Below, in pieces: positions 7,078-14,633 of a stretch of DNA of 14,633 bases. The stretch spans positions 1 to 14,633 of the forward strand of contig JAXFDG010000127.1 of the NCBI GenBank assembly GCA_034173665.1, in the 5' to 3' direction. Under the pieces are notes generated by a model, which made no database searches, was not told the origin of the DNA, and worked only from the letters and a program-made list of their open reading frames with translations. Source of the DNA: Arcanobacterium_A sp034173665 (GTDB lineage Bacteria > Actinomycetota > Actinomycetes > Actinomycetales > Actinomycetaceae). The number at the start of each line of letters is the position of its first letter. Positions within the stretch are counted from its first letter, which is position 1. The position numbers were made by a program, and so were the translations under genes.

Positions 7078-10000
7078 TTAGAAATTTAAGCCATATCCAT
7101 AGCCGAGACCTGAATCATATTCATCAAAGCTTGAATAACCATAAAGATCATCAAAACCATCGATGTCACGGCTAATGATATTGTTCAGCTGTTCGTATTC
7201 AGAACGTGCTTCCGGAGTTGGCTCAACATTCATGCCACGTAAAGTCTCAAGACCAGTACCAGCCGGAATGAGCTTACCGAGGATAACATTTTCCTTCAGA
7301 CCGGAAAGCGGATCAGACTTCGAGTTCAAAGCAGCCTCAGTCAAAACCTTCGTCGTCTCCTGGAAGGAAGCGGCGGAGAGCCATGAATCAGTTGCCAAGG
7401 AAGCCTTGGTGATACCCATAAGCTCTGGACGACCGGTTGCGTTCTTCAAACCTTCAGCTGTTGCCGCACGGTTCGCATCGGTGAACACAGCCATATCCAC
7501 AAGTTCGCCTGGGAGGAGGTTCGTATCGCCCGAATCAAGCACGGTTACGCGGCGCAACATCTGACGCACGATAACTTCGATGTGCTTATCGTGGATTTCT
7601 ACACCCTGGGAACGGTAAACATGCTGTACTTCGGAAACCAAGTGCAACTGTGCAGCACGAGGTCCGGAGATACGCAAGACCTTCTTTGGATCAATCCAGC
7701 CTTCTACAAGCTGCTGGCCCACAGTTACCTGGCTGCCTTCAGCTGCAAGAAGCTTTGCGCGCTTGGAAACGATGTAAACGATTTCTTCGCCCTTAGCTGG
7801 CTTGATAATCAGACGGCGAGAACGCTCAAGATCTTCAATTTCTAAGGTACCGGCAGCTTCTGCAATCGGAGCTTCACCCTTTGGAGTACGTGCTTCGAAA
7901 AGTTCCTGAACGCGTGGAAGACCCTGGGTAATATCCTCTGCTGATGCCGCACCACCGGTGTGGAAGGTACGCATCGTTAGCTGAGTACCAGGTTCGCCAA
8001 TGGACTGTGCCGAAACAATACCAACTGCTTCCCCAATATCCACGAGCTTGCCGGTTGCCAAGGAACGACCGTAACACATTGCACAGGTTCCAACACGAGA
8101 ATCACAGGTAAGTACGGAACGCACTGAAATTTCCTTGATTCCAGCTTCAATTAGCTTTTCAAGCGCAACGTCACCGATATCTTCACCTGCGTGAACAATT
8201 ACGTTACCGTCAGCATCTACGGCATCCTTTGCAAGGGTGCGAGCAAATACAGAGGTTTCGATATCTTCAGAACGTGTCTCCACGCCGTCGGCATCCACAA
8301 CAATAATTGGCTTGAGCAGACCACGGCTGGTGCCACAGTCAGCTTCACGCACAATAACATCCTGTGCAACGTCAACAAGACGACGAGTCAAGTATCCAGA
8401 TTCCGCGGTACGAAGCGCGGTATCGGCAAGACCCTTACGCGCACCGTGGGTTGCGGTGAAGTATTCAAGAGCGGAAAGACCTTCGCGGTAGTTCGACTTA
8501 ATTGGGCGAGGAATAATTTCACCCTTTGGATCGGCCACGAGACCACGCATACCTGCAACCTGGCGAATCTGCATCCAGTTACCACGAGCACCGGAGGAAA
8601 CCATCTGGTTGATGTTGTTCCAGTAATCGAACTGGTCACGCATTTCGTCCGCAACTTGATCGGTTACTTCGGTCCAGAGTTCAACAAGGTCACGGCGGCG
8701 ATCTTCATCGCGGATGTTACCTTCTTGGTATTCAAGCTCAATCTTTGCAGCACGCTTTTCAGCTGCTTCCAAGATCTCAGCCTTATTTGCTGGCACCTTT
8801 ACATCCGAAACTGCAATGGTCACACCGGAACGTCCACCCCAGAAGAAGCCGGTATCCTTCAAAGCATCAAGTGATGCCCCGACATCTACCTTCGGGTAAC
8901 GCTCTGCAAGTTCGTTCACGATTGCGCCAAGAACCTTCTTGTCCACAACGGTGTTTACGTAGTGGAATGCGGTTGGTAGCGCATCGTTAAAGATTGCACG
9001 GCCAAGGCTGGTTTCAAGGACGACAGCATCGCCCGCTTCATAGCCTTCTGGTGCTTCCCAACCACGTGGAAGCACGATATCGTCTGCCTTGAAACGAATC
9101 TTTACCAGTGAGTTCAAATCAAGCTCACCAAGATCTGCGGCCATCTGTGCTTCAGCGATTGAGGAGAAGTAACGGCCTTCGCCCTTGCCGCCTTCACGAA
9201 TCATGGTCAAGTGGTAAAGACCAATAATCATATCCTGTGAAGGAACGGTTACTGGACGACCGTCAGAAGGCTTCAAAATATTGTTTGCGGAAAGCATCAA
9301 GATTCGAGCTTCTGCCTGTGCTTCTACCGAGAGTGGCAAGTGCACAGCCATCTGGTCACCGTCGAAGTCCGCGTTAAACGCAGCACAAACGAGTGGGTGA
9401 AGGCGGATTGCCTTACCTTCAATAAGCTGTGGTTCGAATGCCTGGATACCAAGGCGGTGCAAGGTAGGTGCACGGTTCAAAAGAACTGGGTGTTCCTTAA
9501 TAACCTCTTCGAGCACATCGAACACTTCATCACGCTGACGTTCAATCAGACGCTTTGCAGCCTTAATGTTCTTTGCAAGTTCGAGGTCTACAAGACGCTT
9601 CTGCACGAAAGGCTTGAAGAGCTCGAGAGCCATCGTCTTTGGCAGACCACACTGGTGCAGCTTCAAATCTGGACCAACAACGATAACCGAACGGCCAGAG
9701 TAATCTACACGCTTACCGAGCAAGTTCTGACGGAAACGACCCTGCTTACCCTTAAGCATGTCAGAAATCGACTTCAATGGGCGGTTACCTGCACCCTGAA
9801 CTGGGCGGCCACGACGTCCGTTATCGAAGAGCGCATCCACAGCTTCCTGCAGCATTCGCTTTTCGTTATTCACCATAATCTCTGGCGCATTCAGATCGAT
9901 CATGCGCTTGAGGCGGTTGTTACGGTTGATTACGCGACGGTATAGATCGTTCAAATCAGAGGTTGCGAAACGGCCACCATCGAGCTGCACCATTGGGCGC

Positions 10001-10965
10001 AAGTCTGGTGGAATCACTGGAAGTGCGTCAAGAACCATTGCTTCTGGCTTGGTTCCAGACTGCAAGAATGCATTCACAACCTTAATCCGCTTAAGCGCAC
10101 GAGTCTTACGCTGCGCAGTGCCAGTTTCAATCTGCTCTACAAGTGCATCATGCTCAGCCTGTAAATCGAAGGTCTGCAGACGACGCTGAATTGCTTCTGC
10201 ACCACGGCATGCTGAGAAGTAATCGCCCCAGCGGAAGTGCATCTCGCGATAAACTTCTTCATCGCCTTCAAGATCGCCAACGCGAAGCTTGGTGAATTTA
10301 TCCCAAACTTCTTCTAAGCGTGCTAGGTCTTCTTCGTACTGACGGCGAATACGGGTCAAGTCTGCTTCTGAAGCTCGAGAAATCTTCTTCCGAGCTGCAG
10401 CGGACTCCCCTTCTGCTGCCTTCAGTGCTGCTTCTTCTGCCTTGAGCAGCTTCTCGAGTTCAACGTCGCGTTCCTTGATTAGGTTTTCACGCTCAAGTTC
10501 GTACTCTGCAGTAAGTGCTGGGAGGTCATCGTGACGACGCTGCTCATCGACGTCGGTCACCATGTATGCAGCAAAGTAAATAACCTTTTCGAGATCCTTT
10601 GGTGCGATATCGAGAAGGTAGCCAAGGCGTGATGGAACACCCTTGAAGTACCAAATATGGGTTACTGGTGCTGCGAGTTCGATATGACCCATGCGGTCAC
10701 GACGAACCTTAGAACGAGTGACTTCAACGCCACAACGTTCACAGATAATGCCCTTGTAACGTGGGCGCTTGTACTTACCACAAGCACATTCCCAGTCACG
10801 GGTTGGGCCGAAAATTTGCTCGCCAAAGAGGCCATCTTTCTCTGGCTTAAGGGTACGGTAATTAATAGTTTCTGGCTTTGTTACCGTACCGTGCGACCAA
10901 GAGCGAATGTCGTCAGAGGTGGCCAGCGAGATGTGGAGCTGATCGAAGAGATTAACGTCGAGCAA
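7078..10965 (-). CDS. rpoC: DNA-directed RNA polymerase subunit beta'
   Basis: The catalytic subunit of RNA polymerase, 1295 residues. It shows the N-terminal zinc ribbon (Cys60, Cys62, Cys75, Cys78) and an actinobacterial Lys/Glu/Ala-rich helical insert at about 141-228. The active-site NADFDGDQ follows at 531-538, with Asp533, Asp535 and Asp537 binding magnesium. The second zinc site uses Cys877, Cys954, Cys961 and Cys964. The bridge-helix/trigger-loop region includes SAQSIGEPGTQLTMRTFHTGG (985-1005). The start is TTG, chosen because the family begins MLDVNxFDxL and because AGGA lies three to four bases upstream; no ATG fits. It lies 124 bases after rpoB and is followed by a strong terminator. 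All key residues are present. Confidence 0.98.
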   Translation of the reverse strand: MLDVNLFDQLHISLATSDDIRSWSHGTVTKPETINYRTLKPEKDGLFGEQIFGPTRDWECACGKYKRPRYKGIICERCGVEVTRSKVRRDRMGHIELAAPVTHIWYFKGVPSRLGYLLDIAPKDLEKVIYFAAYMVTDVDEQRRHDDLPALTAEYELERENLIKERDVELEKLLKAEEAALKAAEGESAAARKKISRASEADLTRIRRQYEEDLARLEEVWDKFTKLRVGDLEGDEEVYREMHFRWGDYFSACRGAEAIQRRLQTFDLQAEHDALVEQIETGTAQRKTRALKRIKVVNAFLQSGTKPEAMVLDALPVIPPDLRPMVQLDGGRFATSDLNDLYRRVINRNNRLKRMIDLNAPEIMVNNEKRMLQEAVDALFDNGRRGRPVQGAGNRPLKSISDMLKGKQGRFRQNLLGKRVDYSGRSVIVVGPDLKLHQCGLPKTMALELFKPFVQKRLVDLELAKNIKAAKRLIERQRDEVFDVLEEVIKEHPVLLNRAPTLHRLGIQAFEPQLIEGKAIRLHPLVCAAFNADFDGDQMAVHLPLSVEAQAEARILMLSANNILKPSDGRPVTVPSQDMIIGLYHLTMIREGGKGEGRYFSSIAEAQMAADLGELDLNSLVKIRFKADDIVLPRGWEAPEGYEAGDAVVLETSLGRAIFNDALPTAFHYVNTVVDKKVLGAIVNELAERYPKVDVGASLDALKDTGFFWGGRSGVTIAVSDVKVPANKAEILEAAEKRAAKIELEYQEGNIRDEDRRRDLVELWTEVTDQVADEMRDQFDYWNNINQMVSSGARGNWMQIRQVAGMRGLVADPKGEIIPRPIKSNYREGLSALEYFTATHGARKGLADTALRTAESGYLTRRLVDVAQDVIVREADCGTSRGLLKPIIVVDADGVETRSEDIETSVFARTLAKDAVDADGNVIVHAGEDIGDVALEKLIEAGIKEISVRSVLTCDSRVGTCAMCYGRSLATGKLVDIGEAVGIVSAQSIGEPGTQLTMRTFHTGGAASAEDITQGLPRVQELFEARTPKGEAPIAEAAGTLEIEDLERSRRLIIKPAKGEEIVYIVSKRAKLLAAEGSQVTVGQQLVEGWIDPKKVLRISGPRAAQLHLVSEVQHVYRSQGVEIHDKHIEVIVRQMLRRVTVLDSGDTNLLPGELVDMAVFTDANRAATAEGLKNATGRPELMGITKASLATDSWLSAASFQETTKVLTEAALNSKSDPLSGLKENVILGKLIPAGTGLETLRGMNVEPTPEARSEYEQLNNIISRDIDGFDDLYGYSSFDEYDSGLGYGYGLNF

Positions 10966-11009
10966 GATTCCTACTTCCGAAGTTTTTACGCCGGGTTATT
11001 TTTCCGATG

Positions 11010-11045
11010 TGAGTGAGGCGGCGGGCGTTTTGGCCGCCCCACTCA
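11010..11045 (-). other. Intercistronic hairpin between rpoB and rpoC
   Basis: In minus-strand RNA, bases 11045 to 11010 form a 13-bp GC-rich stem, including one G-U pair, around a 10-base loop. On the plus strand the G-U pair becomes an A-C mismatch, so the fold is specific to the rpoBC transcript. It is followed by an A-run, not a T-run, so it is not a classical terminator. A smaller inverted repeat, TGAATTC and GAATTCA around four bases, lies at 11062-11079 just after the rpoB stop. The spacer could act in RNA processing or partial attenuation; this is inferred. Confidence 0.5.
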
Positions 11046-11089
11046 TCGTTGATGCTTATTGTGAATTCTCAGGAATTCAGTTTTCCGTT

Positions 11090-14000
11090 TTAGAATTCGG
11101 CACCGGTTTGCAGATCTTCGAGACCAGTCTGAGTTCCCACTGACTGTGGAGCTCGGAAGGCATCTTCATCAGCATCCTGCAAGGAAATCGCTGTTCCTTG
11201 CGCGTCCAAAGCTTCCACATTCAAGCAAAGCGAACGCATTTCTTGAACGAGAACCTTGAAGGACTCTGGAATACCCGGTTCTGGGACGTTATCGCCCTTA
11301 ACAATTGCTTCGTAAACCTTGACGCGGCCAACGGTATCGTCGGACTTAATCGTCAACATTTCCTGAAGAGTGTGTGCGGCACCGTATGCTTCAAGTGCCC
11401 AAACTTCCATTTCACCAAAGCGCTGGCCACCGAACTGGGCCTTACCACCAAGTGGCTGCTGGGTAACCATGGAGTATGGACCGGTTGAACGAGCGTGAAT
11501 CTTGTCGTCAACCAAGTGGTGCAGCTTGAGCATATACATGTAACCAACAGAGACTGGCTCTGGGAATGGTTCGCCGGTACGGCCGTCAAAGAGACGTGCC
11601 TTACCGTCTTCATTCACCATGCGTTCACCGTCAGCGTTTGGCAAGGTTGCTCCGAGTAGGCCATTAAGCTCATCAGAGAGTACGCCGTCGAACACTGGCG
11701 TTGCCACGTTCTGACGACCTTCAGTCTTCACTGCTGACTCTGGCAGACGTAGCGCCCATTCTTCCCCGTTCTTCCGAGCTTCGGTAGCATCCCAACCCTG
11801 TGCTGCAATCCAGCCAAGATGGAGTTCGAATACCTGACCGAGGTTCATACGGGAAGGCACACCAAGCGGATTCAAAACGATATCTACTGGAGTACCGTCA
11901 GCCATGAATGGCATGTCTTCAACTGGAAGAATTCGGGAAATAACACCCTTATTTCCGTGACGACCTGCCATCTTATCGCCGATGGTGATCTTGCGACGCT
12001 GTGCAATGTATACGCGCACAGTCTGGCGAACATCAGCAGCGAGTTCATCGTGGTTCTCTGAAGAGAATTCCTTAACGCCGATTACGATACCGGATTCACC
12101 GTGCGGTACGCGCAGTGAGGTATCACGAACTTCCTTTGCCTTCTCACCGAAGATCGCACGAAGAAGACGCTCTTCAGAGGTTAGCTCAGTTTCACCCTTC
12201 GGGGTGATCTTGCCAACGAGAATATCGCCTGCAGAAACTTCTGCACCGATGCGGATAATACCGCGCTCATCAAGGTGCGAAAGCATTTCTTCAGAAACGT
12301 TTGGAATATCGCGAGTGATTTCTTCTGGACCAAGCTTGGTGTCGCGAGCGTCGACTTCATGTTCCTCAATATGGATTGAGGTGAGGAGGTCTTCGCTCTG
12401 GCAACGCTGGGAAAGAATAATCGCATCTTCGTAGTTGTAACCATTCCATGCCATAAATGCCACGAGTAGGTTCTGACCAAGTGCGAGTTCGCCGCCAGCG
12501 GTTGCTGGACCGTCAGCAATTAGTGAGCCCTTTTCAAGGCGATCGCCTACGGAAACAGCTACGCGCTGATTAGTACAGTTACCTGGGTTAGAACGCTCAA
12601 ACTTTGCGAGCTTATAAATTCGATGCTTACCAGAATCTTCTTCAACGTAAACAGCGTCTGCGGAAACTTCGGTAACAACACCAGCTTCCTTCGCAACGGT
12701 TACGTCACCGGCATCAACTGCTGCGCGTGCTTCCATACCAGTACCAACGAGTGGGGCAACTGGGCGAATCAACGGCACAGCCTGACGCTGCATGTTCGCA
12801 CCCATCAACGCACGGTTCGCATCATCGTGTTCAAGGAACGGAATCATTGCCGTACCAACAGAACACATCTGGCGTGCGGAAACATCCATGTACCCAACTT
12901 CATCGGCAGGAACCAAAGCTGGTTCGCCACCTGGAAGACGCACAAGAACTTCATCTGTTACGAACTTACCCTTTGCATCAAGTTCAGCAGAAGCCTGTGC
13001 GATTGCGTACCGATCTTCATCAGCTGCATCGAGGTACTCAATTTCATCAGTAACTACGCCGTCAACCACCTTGCGGTAAGGGGTCTCAATAAAGCCGAAG
13101 GAGTTTACGCGACCGAAAGAAGCCAAGGAACCGATAAGACCAATGTTTGGACCTTCCGGGGTTTCGATTGGGCACATCCGGCCATAGTGCGATGGGTGAA
13201 CGTCTCGAACTTCCAACGAAGCGCGATCGCGGGAAAGACCACCTGGACCGAGCGCCGAGAGACGACGCTTGTGGGTCAAACCAGCAAGCGGATTGTTCTG
13301 ATCCATGAACTGGGAAAGCTGGGAGGTTCCGAAGAACTCCTTGATTGCTGCCACGATTGGGCGGATGTTAATCAAGGAAGAAGGAGTGATCGCTTCCGCT
13401 TCCTGAGTGGTCATGCGTTCGCGAACCATACGATCAAGACGGGAAAGACCAGTACGAACCTGGTTCTGAATCAATTCGCCTACCGCGCGAATACGACGAT
13501 TGCCAAAGTGGTCAATATCGTCGGTTTCCACTGGAACTGCTTCACCGGAAGCATTGTTCACGACGTCTGCCTCATTTGCATGAAGTGCAAGGAGGTAACG
13601 CAAAGTGCCGATGATATCTTCAATCAAAAGCTGACGTACATCAGCTGCGATTTCAAGACCAAGCTTCTTATTAATCTTGTAGCGACCAACCTTGGTGAGA
13701 TCGTAACGCTTGTTATTGAAGTAGAAGTTCTTGATTAGGTTACGGCCTGCTTCTGCCGTTGGCGGTTCGCCTGGGCGGAGCTTGCGGTAAAGATCGGTAA
13801 GCGCTTCTTCTTGAGTGTTTACGGTGTCCTTTTCAAGGGTGCCGATAAGTGCTGGGTAATCCTTGAATTCTTCACGAATTTCAGCTTCCGAAAGACCAAG
13901 TGCCTTAAGGAATACGGTTACCGACTGCTTACGCTTACGGTCGATACGCACGCCTACAGAGTCACGCTTGTCGATTTCGAACTCAAGCCATGCACCACGA

Positions 14001-14551
14001 GAAGGGATAATCTTCGTGGAGTAAATGTACTTATCGGAGTTCTTATCTGCGAGACGTTCGAAGTAAACACCTGGGGAACGAACCAGCTGGGAAACAACCA
14101 CACGCTCGGTACCGTTAATAATAAAGGTGCCTTGTGGGGTCATCAGCGGGAAATCGCCAATAAAGGTGGTCTGAGACTTGATTTCGCCAGTCTCATAGTT
14201 CTGGAACTCAGCAGTCACGTAGAGCGCTGCGGAGTAGGTCATGTCCTTGTCTTTGCACTCGTTAATCGAGGCTTTTTCTTCTTCAAGGTGTGGATTGGAA
14301 AGCACAAGGCCCATCGTGCGGGCAGTGTTTTCAATCGGTGAAATCTCTTCGAAAATCTCTTCGAGACCAGATTTCTCGCCTGGGTGTGCAGCACGCCATT
14401 CTTCGGAACCGGTCAGCCATCCATAAGAGGAGGTCTGAAGGCTCAGAAGATCAGGCACTTGCATCGGCTCTGAAATCTTTGCAAAAGATACGCGATCGGC
14501 CACGAGACGGCCGTTTTCAACGGTAGGCATAGAGGTGCGCGAAGCAGCCAA
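11090..14551 (-). CDS. rpoB: DNA-directed RNA polymerase subunit beta
   Basis: The beta subunit of RNA polymerase, 1153 residues. It carries the rifampicin-binding region SQLSQFMDQNNPLAGLTHKR and onward, with Asp417, His427 and Ser432 (E. coli 516, 526, 531) all in the wild-type state. Also present are the CPIETPEGPNIGLIGSL block, the NYEDAIILSQR segment, the GDKMAGRHGNKGVIS motif and the C-terminal LKLHHLVDDKIHARSTGPYS clamp region. The start is TTG, supported by AAGGA seven bases upstream and by MAASRTS, an N-terminus usual in Actinobacteria; an ATG at codon 8 is a less likely alternative. The 82 bases upstream to the window end show no clear promoter, which probably lies further out. Confidence 0.98.
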   Translation of the reverse strand: MAASRTSMPTVENGRLVADRVSFAKISEPMQVPDLLSLQTSSYGWLTGSEEWRAAHPGEKSGLEEIFEEISPIENTARTMGLVLSNPHLEEEKASINECKDKDMTYSAALYVTAEFQNYETGEIKSQTTFIGDFPLMTPQGTFIINGTERVVVSQLVRSPGVYFERLADKNSDKYIYSTKIIPSRGAWLEFEIDKRDSVGVRIDRKRKQSVTVFLKALGLSEAEIREEFKDYPALIGTLEKDTVNTQEEALTDLYRKLRPGEPPTAEAGRNLIKNFYFNNKRYDLTKVGRYKINKKLGLEIAADVRQLLIEDIIGTLRYLLALHANEADVVNNASGEAVPVETDDIDHFGNRRIRAVGELIQNQVRTGLSRLDRMVRERMTTQEAEAITPSSLINIRPIVAAIKEFFGTSQLSQFMDQNNPLAGLTHKRRLSALGPGGLSRDRASLEVRDVHPSHYGRMCPIETPEGPNIGLIGSLASFGRVNSFGFIETPYRKVVDGVVTDEIEYLDAADEDRYAIAQASAELDAKGKFVTDEVLVRLPGGEPALVPADEVGYMDVSARQMCSVGTAMIPFLEHDDANRALMGANMQRQAVPLIRPVAPLVGTGMEARAAVDAGDVTVAKEAGVVTEVSADAVYVEEDSGKHRIYKLAKFERSNPGNCTNQRVAVSVGDRLEKGSLIADGPATAGGELALGQNLLVAFMAWNGYNYEDAIILSQRCQSEDLLTSIHIEEHEVDARDTKLGPEEITRDIPNVSEEMLSHLDERGIIRIGAEVSAGDILVGKITPKGETELTSEERLLRAIFGEKAKEVRDTSLRVPHGESGIVIGVKEFSSENHDELAADVRQTVRVYIAQRRKITIGDKMAGRHGNKGVISRILPVEDMPFMADGTPVDIVLNPLGVPSRMNLGQVFELHLGWIAAQGWDATEARKNGEEWALRLPESAVKTEGRQNVATPVFDGVLSDELNGLLGATLPNADGERMVNEDGKARLFDGRTGEPFPEPVSVGYMYMLKLHHLVDDKIHARSTGPYSMVTQQPLGGKAQFGGQRFGEMEVWALEAYGAAHTLQEMLTIKSDDTVGRVKVYEAIVKGDNVPEPGIPESFKVLVQEMRSLCLNVEALDAQGTAISLQDADEDAFRAPQSVGTQTGLEDLQTGAEF

Positions 14552-14633
14552 AGGATATTCCTTCCCTGGGTTCTGGTAAGGCTAGGTAGTTACGGGCAAC
14601 TTTGCTTCTTATCGACGCCGAGGCAAAAGTTTC

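Noticed and set aside
8191..9945. Several plus-strand open frames of 200-230 codons opposite rpoC
   Set aside because: They overlap the intact RpoC gene completely and have the composition of antisense shadows.
11062..11098. Three GAATTC sequences within 36 bases
   Set aside because: Two form a small inverted repeat in the rpoB-rpoC spacer and the third lies in the rpoB coding end; there is no regular spacing that would suggest a repeat array.
13230..13330. Rifampicin-resistance changes in rpoB
   Set aside because: The residues equivalent to E. coli 516, 526 and 531 are Asp, His and Ser, all wild type.
12623..13738. A 371-codon open frame on the plus strand opposite rpoB
   Set aside because: It is a codon-bias shadow of a highly conserved coding region, with no recognisable protein features.

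Overview
The window is a stretch of core actinobacterial chromosome in which every supported gene lies on the minus strand. In transcription order (high to low coordinates) it reads rpoB, rpoC, a small YehR-like lipoprotein gene, rpsL, rpsG, fusA, tuf, an EamA-family transporter gene, and a broken FGGY carbohydrate kinase gene. The actinobacterial assignment rests on the RpoC helical insert at about residues 141-228, on the sequences of EF-Tu, RpoB and RpoC, and on the use of TTG or GTG start codons. The moderate G+C and EF-Tu sequence look most like the family Actinomycetaceae (Arcanobacterium, Trueperella or Gleimia relatives). That family-level placement is an inference from memory, not a search.

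Transcription machinery (7078-14551): rpoB and rpoC are complete and are separated by a 124-base spacer with a GC-rich hairpin. Both carry wild-type catalytic and zinc-binding residues. The pair ends in a perfect 21-bp stem at 6971-7015. A 156-residue lipoprotein gene then sits between this terminator and the ribosomal genes.

Translation machinery (1816-6256): rpsL, rpsG, fusA and tuf form the classical str operon. A candidate promoter lies at 6343-6372 and is followed by a leader of about 190 bases. The leader holds two hairpins and a possible 32-codon upstream ORF. rpsL and rpsG overlap by one base, so the rpsL-rpsG spacer that E. coli uses for S7 autoregulation does not exist here. The operon ends in an 18-bp RNA hairpin with a GAAA tetraloop at 1680-1719.

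Accessory end (1-1660): instead of the S10 ribosomal protein operon, tuf is followed by an EamA transporter gene with a TTG start just below the terminator, then by an FGGY kinase gene. The kinase has its own promoter, with palindromic operator-like sites at 694-709 and 647-658. Its reading frame loses family resemblance at about residue 185 and stops at 205. The sequence at that junction looks like the terminal inverted repeat of an insertion sequence, most of which would lie beyond the window edge.

No phage, CRISPR, defence or biosynthetic system is visible, and I see no evidence for an undescribed multi-gene system. The points of interest are regulatory (structured leaders and terminators, operator palindromes) and the disrupted kinase.
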